Shown in pieces: positions 7,950 to 15,543 of a DNA stretch of 40,036 nucleotides. The DNA lies in the NCBI RefSeq assembly GCF_003710985.1, contig NZ_RHHT01000036.1, forward strand, positions 1 to 40,036, read 5' to 3'. This DNA comes from Brevibacillus panacihumi. GTDB taxonomy: Bacteria; Bacillota; Bacilli; Brevibacillales; Brevibacillaceae. How positions within the stretch are numbered: the stretch's first letter is position 1; each line of letters starts with the position of its first letter. The position numbers were made by a program, and so were the translations under genes. The notes beneath the pieces are model-generated. The model ran no database searches, had not been told where the DNA came from, and saw nothing but the letters and a program-made list of their open reading frames with translations.

Positions 7950-8409
7950 ATATGGCTACCTCCACTCTTGCGGTTTTGATCGAAAATGGCATTGCCGTGC
8001 AAAGGCGCGCTTGGTGTGGGTGGCATAGGCTTGGCTGCAAAGCAAAGATTTCTTCTACAGTATTCAAAGTATAGGAGCAAAATGCCATTTTCATACCCGC
8101 TTATGGGAAGGTTGTGCCAGTTGTGAAAAATCAGCGAAGCTGGCGTGAGAAAACCTGAACAGGTACAATAGGAATACCATTCTGACCAAAGGGATTGCAG
8201 AAGTCGGGAGGAGGCAGATGGGCGGGAGAGTACCCTGACTAAAGATCGCAACGGGATGGCTCCCTGTCTTTTGACTTTTCAATCGTGGAAAATGGGAAGG
8301 CAAGGGCTATCATGGAGGAACAGATTAAGAAGATGCGAAGCTATTTTCCCCAGTTTCCAGGACGCTGCCTAGAAGTCGATGAAACTGGCGAATGGATGAG
8401 GTGAGTCAG
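7950..8409. other. Intergenic region between yyaC and mscS
   Basis: This is 460 bases between divergently read genes. It must hold the promoters of yyaC (minus) and of the mscS unit (plus), but I could not fix either: TACAAT at 8164-8169 lacks a good -35. The only candidate gene is the 30-codon ORF at 8312-8404. Confidence 0.5.
8312..8404 (+). CDS. Possible 30-residue ORF upstream of mscS
   Basis: An ATG with AAGG/AAGGG five to ten bases upstream opens a 30-codon ORF (MEEQIKKMRSYFPQF to GEWMR). Its end covers the ribosome site of the MscS gene, and its stop TGA lies six bases before the MscS ATG, an arrangement that would couple translation. I do not recognise the peptide; it could be a small leader gene or chance. 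Confidence 0.3.
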   Translation: MEEQIKKMRSYFPQFPGRCLEVDETGEWMR

Positions 8410-9306
8410 ATGGAACAGAAAAATTTCTTCAGCAGTTTATATGACAAGGTGTATCAATACGTCACCGACACGGAGATGTGGATAGATTTTGGACTGATCG
8501 TCCTGAAAATTATCGCGATCCTGATCTTGTCCCGCATACTTGTATCGATCGTTCAGGCTGCGGTCAACCAGGTATTTCGCCATCGCAAGGGAGGCAAGCT
8601 CCAGCTGGAGCAGCGGCGTGTGGATACCATGCGGGTACTGGTCAACAATGTCGTCCAATACACGATTTACTTTTTGGCCTTGCTGATGGTTTTGCAGCAA
8701 ATGGGAATCGACCTGCGGCCTGTGTTGGTCAGCGCAGGGGTTCTTGGACTGGCAGTTGGGTTTGGAGCGCAAAGTCTGGTCCGCGACGTGATTACCGGCT
8801 TTTTCATCATTTTTGAAGATCAGTTCGCGGTCGGGGATTTCGTCACGATCAACAATATGACCGGAACCGTTCAGGAAATCGGGCTGCGGATTACCCGCAT
8901 TCGAAGCTGGACGGGGGAAGTGTTTATCTTTCCGAATGGGACGATCAATCAGGTGACGAATTTTTCACTTGCCAATACATTGGCAGTGATCGACATATCG
9001 GTTGCTTATGAAGAAGATCTCAAGCAAGTGGAGGGGATCCTGCAGGATGTTCTCAAGAAGGCAAAAGAGGAGCTGACGGACATTGTGGCAGAGCCGCAAA
9101 TTCTCGGCGTACAGGCTCTCGGTCCATCAGAAGTGGTCATGCGGATTACGGCTGAATGCAAGCCGAACACGCATCACGGGGTCAGCCGCAATATGCGGGC
9201 GATGATTCGGACGGAGTTTACGAGACTGGGCATACAGATTCCGTACCAAAAAATCGTTGCCATGCCCGCCAAAGGACAGGAATACGCAGGAGGGAGAGGA
9301 CAATAA
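8410..9306 (+). CDS. Small mechanosensitive channel, MscS family
   Basis: A 298-residue MscS channel, which opens under membrane tension to release solutes. Three hydrophobic helices are followed by the pore-lining helix VSAGVLGLAVGFGAQSLV, then the MscS beta domain (DQFAVGDFVTI, GTVQEIGLRITRIRSW, FIFPNGTINQVTNFS). Length and form match YkuT-type channels of Bacillus. ATG 8410 has AGGTGAG five bases upstream; an in-frame ATG at 8392 has none. The DUF951 gene begins at the very next base after its stop. Confidence 0.92.
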   Translation: MEQKNFFSSLYDKVYQYVTDTEMWIDFGLIVLKIIAILILSRILVSIVQAAVNQVFRHRKGGKLQLEQRRVDTMRVLVNNVVQYTIYFLALLMVLQQMGIDLRPVLVSAGVLGLAVGFGAQSLVRDVITGFFIIFEDQFAVGDFVTINNMTGTVQEIGLRITRIRSWTGEVFIFPNGTINQVTNFSLANTLAVIDISVAYEEDLKQVEGILQDVLKKAKEELTDIVAEPQILGVQALGPSEVVMRITAECKPNTHHGVSRNMRAMIRTEFTRLGIQIPYQKIVAMPAKGQEYAGGRGQ

Positions 9307-9513
9307 ATGGAACGAAAGCAATTCGGTCTGGGTGATGTCGTACAGATGAAAAAAGCGCACCCTTGTGGGACCAATGCCTGGAAAGTAATCCGCATGGGGA
9401 TGGACATTCGGATTAAGTGCACAGGATGCGAGCACAGTGTCATGATTCCAAGGCTTGAATTTGAACGGAAGCTGAAAAAGATCCTGGTCAAGGCGCCGGA
9501 AGATACACAGTAA
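9307..9513 (+). CDS. DUF951 small protein (YyzM-like)
   Basis: A 68-residue basic protein of the DUF951 family: FGLGDVVQMKKAHPCGTNAW, then RMGMDIRIKCTGCEHSVMIPR. The HPCG and CTGC cysteines could bind metal, but this is not shown. Its genes regularly sit between mscS and ychF in Firmicutes. GGAGGGAGAGG lies just upstream inside mscS, and the ATG abuts the mscS stop. Confidence 0.9.
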   Translation: MERKQFGLGDVVQMKKAHPCGTNAWKVIRMGMDIRIKCTGCEHSVMIPRLEFERKLKKILVKAPEDTQ

Positions 9514-9566
9514 AAGGGCCGTAAATTGGGCCAGACATCTTTATTTTTCCACAGAATAAAAAGATA

Positions 9567-9608
9567 AAAAAGGATGCGTGCCGGTTGCTTGGGCGTGCAT
9601 CCTTTTTT
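9567..9608. terminator. Terminator after DUF951 gene
   Basis: AAAAAAGGATGCGTGCC pairs with GGCGTGCATCCTTTTTT (two G-U pairs). The A and T runs on both sides would let it work in both directions. Confidence 0.9.
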
Positions 9609-9871
9609 CGTTGTACTATCACAGGTGGGACCGCCATTAGATAGTACAGGTAGATATGGCTGATCATAGCCGTGCTTGGCTAAACGGTCAGCAGCTCTGT
9701 TTTTACATTGATCGAGAGGAGGGAAGCCCGGCTCCCAGATCCCAGTGAGAGAAACGTTCCGCTCGTCGCGGTTTGCAAACGGTGTTTCCAGCAAGATTGA
9801 TGAAGTCATGTTGATAGTTGAAGGCAAGCAGATTTGCTTACCTTCAGATAGGCTGGATCGCAGCGGGATGA
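9609..9871. other. Gap with an 8-bp inverted repeat, no recognised gene
   Basis: GTACTATC (9613-9620) and GATAGTAC (9640-9647) form a perfect inverted repeat with a 19-base loop. A minus-strand reading frame is open across the region, but it has no convincing start and runs into DUF951, so I do not call it a gene. A short palindrome GTTTGCAAAC lies near 9770-9780. Nothing else is recognised. Confidence 0.5.
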
Positions 9872-9958
9872 TTAGTCGCAGTCACAACCAACGATTACGA
9901 GCAGGATGAAGAGAACCAAAATCAGCGCGAAGTCGTCGAAGCCGTTAAAGATACCCAC
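9872..9958 (-). CDS. YjcZ-family sporulation miniprotein
   Basis: A 28-residue peptide starting MGIFNGFDDFALILVLFIL and ending IVGCDCD. It has the YjcZ/SscA layout: a short Gly/Phe head, one hydrophobic helix FALILVLFILLVIVG and a cysteine-containing tail. Such proteins are small spore or spore-coat-assembly components. The GTG start has GGAGG nine bases upstream (TAGGAGGTGTTAGCAA-GTG). A sigma-K-like promoter lies upstream at 9991-10019. It is easily missed because of its length. Confidence 0.85.
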   Translation of the reverse strand: MGIFNGFDDFALILVLFILLVIVGCDCD

Positions 9959-9990
9959 TTGCTAACACCTCCTACCCTAGATTCAATACT

Positions 9991-10019
9991 TATGCTATGT
10001 CAGAACAGGGAAAGGGGTA
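9991..10019 (-). promoter_or_regulatory. Sigma-K-like promoter of the YjcZ gene
   Basis: On the minus strand TACC, 16 bases, then CATAGCATA. The sigma-K pattern is mACm-N16-CATAnnnTA, so only the first base of the -35 differs. Sigma-E has a similar -10 and cannot be excluded. Confidence 0.6.
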
Positions 10020-10051
10020 TGGGCAGGTGTCACGATTTTGCGGAAAATAAG

Positions 10052-10192
10052 TTATTCACAAAATATCCACAGAAAATGTGGACAACTTTTCGCGCGAAAA
10101 TGGGATGTGGAAAGAATGAGGTGAGCCAAACAGGGGAGGTTGGCAAGGTTGTCCACAGTTTTATCCACAATACATATGGATTCTCTGGATAA
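10052..10192. other. DnaA-box cluster
   Basis: Six 9-mers match the DnaA box TTATCCACA: TTATTCACA (10052), ATATCCACA (10063), TGTGGACAA (10077, reverse), TTGTCCACA (10149), a perfect TTATCCACA (10161) and TCTGGATAA (10184, reverse, one mismatch). Both orientations occur within 141 bases. The region is non-coding and lies beside AT-rich DNA (10193-10292). It may titrate DnaA, control pepF, or be an auxiliary origin-like site. dnaA itself is not in the window. Confidence 0.8.
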
Positions 10193-10249
10193 AGTAACAG
10201 TACTTAATGAATTTTTAGAATTTTTTATGAATCAAGCAGGAATTTTCGA

Positions 10250-10278
10250 TTGGTAAAGATAATTATTATAACAATAAT
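10250..10278 (+). promoter_or_regulatory. Probable promoter of the pepF-like gene
   Basis: TTGGTA (10250-10255), a 17-base spacer and AATAAT (10273-10278), in very AT-rich DNA 34 bases before the TTG start. Confidence 0.5.
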
Positions 10279-10311
10279 TGGCAATGATAATCCGGAAAGG
10301 GGAGATTTGTT

Positions 10312-12225
10312 TTGAAGAAACATGTTTTTGCTTCTATTACAGCCATTGCTATTGCTTTATCGACTGTGTCCGGTCCGTTCATTCCCTACAGTTCGCCGGC
10401 GGTAGCATTTGCAGCAGAGGCTGCGCCGATTTATAAAAATCGTGCTGAAATACCCGACCAATATAAATGGAAGCTGGATCACATATACGCCAGTGTCAGC
10501 GAATGGGAAAAGGACGTAGCCAAAGTCGAAGAGATGGCCAAGGCTTTTACCAAGCATCAAGGCAAGCTGGGAAATTCCGCGGCGTCGATGCTGAAGGCAT
10601 TTCAAGATTATGAAGCGATGATGCGCATCAATGACAAGGCTTATGTCTATGCCAATATGGCCCTGGATGTAAACTCTGCGAATTCCGATCTGCAGGATCT
10701 GGCAGACCGCGCCGAAAAAATGTACACCCTGGTCTCCGAGAAAACATCCTGGATTCAGCCTGAAATGGTGTCGATTCCAGACGCCAAAATGAAAAGCCTG
10801 CTGGCAGACAAGAGCCTTGCTCCATACAAGCTGGTGATCGAAGACATGCTGCGCACCAAGCCGCATTCGCTCTCGAAAGAAATGGAGGAGCTGCTGGCGA
10901 AATCATCTCCATTGGCCAGTTCACCCACCAACATCTACGGGATGCTTTCCAAGGACGTAAGGTTCCCGAAAATCAAGGATGAGAAGGGGCAGGAGGTACA
11001 GCTTACCCGAGCCAACTTCATCTCTTATATGGAGAGCAAGGATCAACGGGTGAGACAGGAGGCTTTTAAGGCATACTACAGCTCGCTGCTGAACTTCCAG
11101 GATACATTTGCCCAGACGTTGGCAGCGAAGGTGAAGGCGGACAACTTTTATGCAAGCGTCCGCAATTACGACTCTGCGCTTGAAGCAAGCCTGACACCTA
11201 ACAACATTCCGACCAAAGTGTATGACGAATTGATTGAGACGGTAAACGACAACCTGCCGCTGCTGCATCGCTACATTTCCCTGAAGAAAAAGATGCTCGG
11301 GGTAGATGAGCTGCATATGTACGACATCTATGTGCCGATCGTAGAGTCTGACGACAAGTACATTCCTTATGAGGAAGGCAAGAAAATGGTCGTAAACGGC
11401 CTGAAAGCAATGGGCGACGACTATGTGTCCGTGCTGGCTGACGGGCTCGAAGCAGGCTGGGTAGACGTCTATTCAACGGATGACAAGCGATCCGGGGCTT
11501 ATCAATGGGGAGCTTACGATACACATCCGTATGTGCTGCTCAACTACCAGGGGACTTTGGACGACGTGTATACCATTGCCCATGAGATGGGGCATGCGAT
11601 GCAGTCGTACTATACGAACAAGAATCAGCCGTACATCACTTCGGATTACCCGACCTTCACGGCCGAAGTGGCATCGACAATGAACGAAACGCTTCTCTTC
11701 AAGAGTATGTATGCGGAGGCGAAGACCAAGGAAGAGAAGATGTACTTGCTCAATCACTATCTGGAAAACTTCCGTTCCACGCTGTTCCGTCAAACCCAGT
11801 TCGCAGAGTTTGAGAAAGCGATCCACGACCGCGAGCAGGCTGGAGAGTCGCTCAACGCCGAAGCGATCAAGAAGATCTACCATGACATAAACAAGAAGTA
11901 CTATGGCAAAGACATGGTTTCCGACGATGAGATCGCGATGGAGTGGGCGCGTGTATCTCACTTCTTCAACTACCAATACTACGTCTATCAGTACTCGACC
12001 AGCTTCGCCGCCGCTCAGGCGCTGGCTAAGCAAGTCATGGACGAAGGAAAACCAGCAGTAGATCGCATTCGCACCAATTTCCTGGAGGCGGGCAATTCCG
12101 CACCGCCGATCGAGGTGCTGAAAGCAGCAGGGGTAGACATGTCTACATCCAAGCCAATCGAACAAGCGATGGAGATTTTTGAAGAAACACTGAACGAGCT
12201 GGAAAAGCTGGTAAACGAGAAATAA
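10312..12225 (+). CDS. Secreted oligoendopeptidase F-type M3 metallopeptidase
   Basis: A 637-residue zinc peptidase of family M3B (PepF). The zinc site HEMGH is at residues 424-428, with the third ligand in FTAEVASTMNE (Glu452). PepF_M3-type segments such as VYANMALDVNS and the C-terminal SHFFNYQYYVYQYSTSFAAA also fit. Residues 1-35 are a Sec signal peptide: MKKH, a hydrophobic core and AFAA-E near the cleavage site. Most PepF enzymes are cytosolic, so export suggests cleavage of extracellular oligopeptides. The start is TTG 10312, with AAGGGGAGA six bases upstream. It is transcribed alone. Confidence 0.9.
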   Translation: MKKHVFASITAIAIALSTVSGPFIPYSSPAVAFAAEAAPIYKNRAEIPDQYKWKLDHIYASVSEWEKDVAKVEEMAKAFTKHQGKLGNSAASMLKAFQDYEAMMRINDKAYVYANMALDVNSANSDLQDLADRAEKMYTLVSEKTSWIQPEMVSIPDAKMKSLLADKSLAPYKLVIEDMLRTKPHSLSKEMEELLAKSSPLASSPTNIYGMLSKDVRFPKIKDEKGQEVQLTRANFISYMESKDQRVRQEAFKAYYSSLLNFQDTFAQTLAAKVKADNFYASVRNYDSALEASLTPNNIPTKVYDELIETVNDNLPLLHRYISLKKKMLGVDELHMYDIYVPIVESDDKYIPYEEGKKMVVNGLKAMGDDYVSVLADGLEAGWVDVYSTDDKRSGAYQWGAYDTHPYVLLNYQGTLDDVYTIAHEMGHAMQSYYTNKNQPYITSDYPTFTAEVASTMNETLLFKSMYAEAKTKEEKMYLLNHYLENFRSTLFRQTQFAEFEKAIHDREQAGESLNAEAIKKIYHDINKKYYGKDMVSDDEIAMEWARVSHFFNYQYYVYQYSTSFAAAQALAKQVMDEGKPAVDRIRTNFLEAGNSAPPIEVLKAAGVDMSTSKPIEQAMEIFEETLNELEKLVNEK

Positions 12226-12240
12226 TGAAGCAAACGATAG

Positions 12241-12287
12241 AAGGGGCGATCCCAATAGTCGAGTGACTGTGGGATTGCCCCTTTTTT
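12241..12287 (+). terminator. Terminator after pepF-like gene
   Basis: GGGGCGATCCCA pairs with TGGGATTGCCCC (one G-U), followed by six Ts. Confidence 0.9.
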
Positions 12288-12303
12288 CTGCCAGGCTTCT
12301 CGA

Positions 12304-12927
12304 TTAATAAGCGATTCCGAGGCGCGTATGAAGATGCTCTCGCGAGAACACCTGCCGATATACGCAATCGGCCGTGTCGGCAACGGAGATCTGTGTTCCG
12401 TTTTCCGGCAAATAATGGGCTTCGACACGGTAGCTGCCAAGACGCTCACCATCGGGAAGATAGGTGGGGCAGACAATCGTCCAGTCCAATCCGGATTGCT
12501 CAAGCAAAGTATACACCTGGTGATGTTCTTGGGCAGCCCGCGTCAATGTCCGCTTCGATTCGCTGGATTGGTAGCGCAGCAGATCCGGCGAGACCCTGCT
12601 TTGCAAAATGCCGGCCGTTCCAACGGTTACGATGCGCGAGACGCCTGTTTTTTTCATCGCAGCGATCACCAGCGGCATTCCCTGGGACAAGGTGTCTGTC
12701 CCGTCCGTGCTCAAAGCGCTGACGACGACTTCCGCCCCTTGCATGGCAGTCTCGACGTCTGCAGCATTCAAAACATTCCCCACTGCTACCATCAAGCGGT
12801 CTTGATCCGTAACGGCAAGCTTGTCCGGATTGCGAACGAAGGCTGTCACCTGATGACCGTCCCGCAGGGCATGTCTCAACACCTCGCTGCCGACGCGGCC
12901 CGTGGCGCCGAGGATAAGCAAGTTCAT
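12304..12927 (-). CDS. NAD(P)-binding protein, NmrA/SDR-like
   Basis: A 207-residue atypical short-chain dehydrogenase-like protein. The N-terminal LLILGATGRVGSEVLRHAL is a Rossmann GxxGxxG dinucleotide site. FVRNPDKL, VVVSALSTDGTD, ILQSRVSP and LDWTIVCPTYLPDG follow the pattern of NAD(P)H-binding YwnB/NmrA-like proteins. Many of these sense redox cofactors or act as reductases; the substrate is unknown. ATG 12927 is chosen because AAAGGAG lies eight bases upstream; the GTG at 12936 overlaps that site. It converges on the pepF terminator. Confidence 0.85.
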   Translation of the reverse strand: MNLLILGATGRVGSEVLRHALRDGHQVTAFVRNPDKLAVTDQDRLMVAVGNVLNAADVETAMQGAEVVVSALSTDGTDTLSQGMPLVIAAMKKTGVSRIVTVGTAGILQSRVSPDLLRYQSSESKRTLTRAAQEHHQVYTLLEQSGLDWTIVCPTYLPDGERLGSYRVEAHYLPENGTQISVADTADCVYRQVFSREHLHTRLGIAY

Positions 12928-13074
12928 GAAAAGCACTCCTTTTTCGTCTCAACTGCCTCCCAGTCTACCATTCCTTTTTTTGTCCTACCAGCTTGCGGTA
13001 CAGTGGTTGACAAAGGGAGGACATATCGATTCGCGCTGGGCGGCTAAGGCTGAAAAGTTGCCACAAGGAGACAA

Positions 13075-13103
13075 TTGTATTCTCAAAAGCAAATCTATAT
13101 ACT
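13075..13103 (+). promoter_or_regulatory. Promoter of ychF
   Basis: TTGTAT (13075-13080), a 17-base spacer and TATACT (13098-13103), 38 bases before the ATG. Confidence 0.65.
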
Positions 13104-13141
13104 GAAAAGGATGTCAGGAAGAGTATAAGGAGTGTATATAG

Positions 13142-14242
13142 ATGGGTGCATCTTGTGGGATTGTTGGTCTGCCTAACGTAGGTAAATCGACACTGTTTAA
13201 CGCTATTACGCAAGCAGGTGCAGAATCGGCCAACTATCCGTTCTGTACGATCGACCCCAATGTCGGGATCGTGGAAGTACCAGACCCAAGATTGGCCAAA
13301 CTGACGGAAATCGTCGTGCCTAATAAAGTCGTTCCGACGGCTTTTGAATTCGTAGATATTGCTGGTCTGGTAAAAGGAGCGAGCAAAGGGGAAGGGCTGG
13401 GCAATCAATTCCTCGGCCACATTCGCGAGGTAGACGCCATTGCTCATGTGGTTCGCTGCTTTGAGGATGAAAATATTACGCATGTATCCGGTCGCGTCGA
13501 TCCGCTGAGCGACATCGAGACGATCAATCTGGAATTGATTTTTGCTGACCTGGATTCCGTAGAGCGTCGCATCGAGCGGATTGCACGCAAGGTGAAGGCT
13601 GGCGACAAGGAGTCCAAGCAAGAGCTGGATGTGCTGGAAAAGCTGAAAGCTGCTTTTGAAGAAGGCCAGTCCGCACGCAGCGTGGAGCTGGATGATGAAG
13701 AACGCAAATGGGTCCGTGATCTGCACCTGCTGACCATCAAGCCGATGCTGTACGTGTGCAACGTGGCAGAGGATGGCATCGCCGACGCTGATCAGAACCC
13801 GCATGTGCAGACGGTACGCGAGCACGCGGCTGCAGAAGGAGCGCAGGTGGTCGTGATCAGCGCGAAGGTTGAGGCGGAGATCGCTGAGCTGGATGGCGAG
13901 GACAAGGAAATGTTCCTGCAGGAGCTCGGTCTGGCTGAGTCCGGCCTGGATCGCCTGATTCGCGCAGCCTACGAATTGCTCGGTCTGGTTACGTACTTTA
14001 CAGCAGGTGTGCAGGAAGTGCGCGCCTGGACGATTCGCCGCGGAACCAAGGCTCCGGGTGCGGCGGGTGTGATCCATACTGATTTCGAGCGCGGCTTCAT
14101 CCGTGCCGAGGTCATTGCGTATGACGATCTGATCGAAGCAGGGTCGGTAGCAGCTGCCCGTGAACGCGGGAAGTACCGTTTGGAAGGAAAAGAGTACGTT
14201 GTCGCTGATGGAGATGTCATGCATTTCCGGTTTAATGTATAG
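13142..14242 (+). CDS. ychF: YchF/Obg-family ATPase
   Basis: A 366-residue YchF, a universally conserved P-loop protein that binds ribosomes and prefers ATP over GTP. The P-loop GLPNVGKST is at residues 9-17; the G3 region reads [22 protein letters not shown] and is followed by [15 protein letters not shown] coiled coil spans about residues 130-200, and a C-terminal TGS domain ends [25 protein letters not shown] is also typical. AAGGAG lies about nine bases before the ATG. A 431-codon open frame on the opposite strand is a composition shadow. Confidence 0.97.
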   Translation: MGASCGIVGLPNVGKSTLFNAITQAGAESANYPFCTIDPNVGIVEVPDPRLAKLTEIVVPNKVVPTAFEFVDIAGLVKGASKGEGLGNQFLGHIREVDAIAHVVRCFEDENITHVSGRVDPLSDIETINLELIFADLDSVERRIERIARKVKAGDKESKQELDVLEKLKAAFEEGQSARSVELDDEERKWVRDLHLLTIKPMLYVCNVAEDGIADADQNPHVQTVREHAAAEGAQVVVISAKVEAEIAELDGEDKEMFLQELGLAESGLDRLIRAAYELLGLVTYFTAGVQEVRAWTIRRGTKAPGAAGVIHTDFERGFIRAEVIAYDDLIEAGSVAAARERGKYRLEGKEYVVADGDVMHFRFNV

Positions 14243-14251
14243 ACTTTCACC

Positions 14252-14280
14252 TTGATTCAAGAATTTTGCTTTGCTATAAT
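14252..14280 (+). promoter_or_regulatory. Promoter of rpsF-ssb-rpsR
   Basis: TTGATT (14252-14257), a 17-base spacer and a perfect TATAAT (14275-14280). The 5' leader would be about 95 bases. Confidence 0.85.
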
Positions 14281-14302
14281 CTAATAATGCGAGTAGTCAT
14301 AG

Positions 14303-14382
14303 AGTGCATTCACCTGCGTTCAATTAGCACTCGCTCCTTGCCCGATACGGGCCGTCAAAGTCCATAAGGAGGTGGAAAAGGT
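14303..14382 (+). promoter_or_regulatory. Structured rpsF leader, candidate S6:S18 autoregulatory RNA
   Basis: The leader folds into GAGTGC/GCACTC around 14303-14333, followed by hairpin GCCCG-ATA-CGGGC and the ribosome site AAGGAGG. In many bacteria the S6:S18 complex binds the rpsF leader to repress its own operon. The position fits, but I could not confirm the conserved CCG bulge, so this is inference. Confidence 0.5.
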
Positions 14383-14670
14383 ATGCGTCAATACGAAGTA
14401 ATGTACGTGTTGCGTCCAGACCTTGAAGAAGAAAAAGTGAAAACCAATGTGGCTCGTTACAGCGAAGTTGTAACTAACTACGGTGGCGAAATCACCAAAC
14501 TTCAAGAAATGGGCAAGCGTCGTCTTGCGTATGAGATTCAAAAGTTCCGTGAAGGTTATTACGTTTTGATGAACTTCAAAGCAAATCCTGATGCTGTTGC
14601 GGAAGCAGAGCGTCTCATGAAAATTAACGACGACGTTATCCGCTTCATGTTCATTCGTGAAGAGCAGTAA
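14383..14670 (+). CDS. rpsF: 30S ribosomal protein S6
   Basis: A 95-residue S6, the partner of S18 on the 30S platform. [18 protein letters not shown] at the N-terminus, [23 protein letters not shown] in the middle and [11 protein letters not shown] at the end are family signatures. AAGGAGGTGG lies upstream. It is first in the rpsF-ssb-rpsR operon, with 29 bases to ssb. Confidence 0.98.
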   Translation: MRQYEVMYVLRPDLEEEKVKTNVARYSEVVTNYGGEITKLQEMGKRRLAYEIQKFREGYYVLMNFKANPDAVAEAERLMKINDDVIRFMFIREEQ

Positions 14671-14699
14671 TTGTCGTCTCGGTCAGAGGGGGACCCAAG

Positions 14700-15170
14700 A
14701 TGAATAAAGTCATTCTCATCGGCAACCTGACGAAAGATCCGGAACTTCGCTACACGCCAAATGGCGTTGCCGTTGCTACTTTTACCGTGGCTATCAATCG
14801 TCCGCGCACCAATCAGGCGGGAGAGCGTGAAGCCGACTTCATCAATATTGTCGCGTGGCAAAAACTTGCCGATCTGTGTGCAACCTATTTGCGCAAAGGC
14901 AGACAAGCTGCTATCGAGGGACGCCTGCAAACGCGCTCCTATGACAATAAAGAAGGAAAACGGGTGTATGTAACGGAAGTCGTTGCCGAAAACGTCCAGT
15001 TTTTGGGCGGAAGAGGCAATGAGGGTGGAGAGAATGCCGGGTACGATCCAGGTCCTGGATTTGGCGGCAGCAACAGACCGTCTCCTCAGAGAAACGATGA
15101 TCCATTTGGTGACCCCTTCGCGAGTGCTGGCAAGCCGATCAACATTTCAGATGATGATTTGCCGTTCTAA
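14700..15170 (+). CDS. ssb: Single-stranded DNA-binding protein
   Basis: A 156-residue SSB. The OB fold occupies about residues 1-105 ([66 protein letters not shown]). A Gly/Pro/Asn-rich disordered linker follows, and the acidic tip DDDLPF recruits replication and repair partners. GAGGGGG lies about ten bases before the ATG. It stands between rpsF and rpsR, the usual Firmicute order. Confidence 0.98.
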   Translation: MNKVILIGNLTKDPELRYTPNGVAVATFTVAINRPRTNQAGEREADFINIVAWQKLADLCATYLRKGRQAAIEGRLQTRSYDNKEGKRVYVTEVVAENVQFLGGRGNEGGENAGYDPGPGFGGSNRPSPQRNDDPFGDPFASAGKPINISDDDLPF

Positions 15171-15211
15171 GATCGTATAAACTTCACTTTTCCTAAGAAG
15201 GAGGAACTCAA

Positions 15212-15442
15212 ATGGCACGCAAAGGACGTCCTAATAAACGTCGTAAAGTTTGCTTTTTCAAAGTGAACAAAATCAAGCACATCGACTATAAAGATGTAGA
15301 CTTGCTCAAAAAATTCATCAGCGAGCGCGGAAAAATTCTGCCTCGTCGTGTAACCGGTACTTCCGCGAAGTATCAACGTGCTCTGACTGTAGCGATCAAA
15401 CGCGCTCGTCAAGTAGCGCTTCTGCCTTACACGGCTGAATAG
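15212..15442 (+). CDS. rpsR: 30S ribosomal protein S18
   Basis: A 76-residue S18: [45 protein letters not shown], then [14 protein letters not shown]. It binds S6 on the ribosome. AAGGAGG is at 15198-15204. One cysteine occurs (VCFF), so this is not the four-cysteine zinc form. Last gene of the ribosomal operon before the attenuator at 15460. Confidence 0.98.
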   Translation: MARKGRPNKRRKVCFFKVNKIKHIDYKDVDLLKKFISERGKILPRRVTGTSAKYQRALTVAIKRARQVALLPYTAE

Positions 15443-15459
15443 TTCACTGGCTATAAAAA

Positions 15460-15489
15460 GGGGGACACAATTGCGTGGCCCTCTTTTTT
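15460..15489 (+). terminator. Terminator after rpsR
   Basis: GGGGGACAC pairs with GTGGCCCTC (one G-U, one mismatch) around AATTGC, followed by six Ts. Downstream yybS may be partly read through. Confidence 0.7.
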
Positions 15490-15543
15490 CCATACAGGAA
15501 AGTACGTGTGCGAACAATCGAGTTTCATCAAAGAGGTGCTGAT

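Noticed and set aside
9174..9827. 217-codon minus-strand ORF over DUF951 and the gap to its right
   Set aside because: It is antisense to DUF951 and mscS, crosses a strong terminator, and has no recognised domain.
9959..10192. 77-codon plus-strand ORF over the DnaA boxes
   Set aside because: No ribosome site or family; the sequence is explained by DnaA-box repeats and the YjcZ promoter.
10258..10292. Fur-box-like GATAAT repeats before the pepF-like gene
   Set aside because: Matches to the 19-base Fur box are partial and the tract is simply AT-rich; a promoter explains part of it.
12965..14260. 431-codon open frame on the minus strand opposite ychF
   Set aside because: It mirrors ychF codon for codon, has no family motif or ribosome site, and ychF is certain. 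It is a composition shadow.
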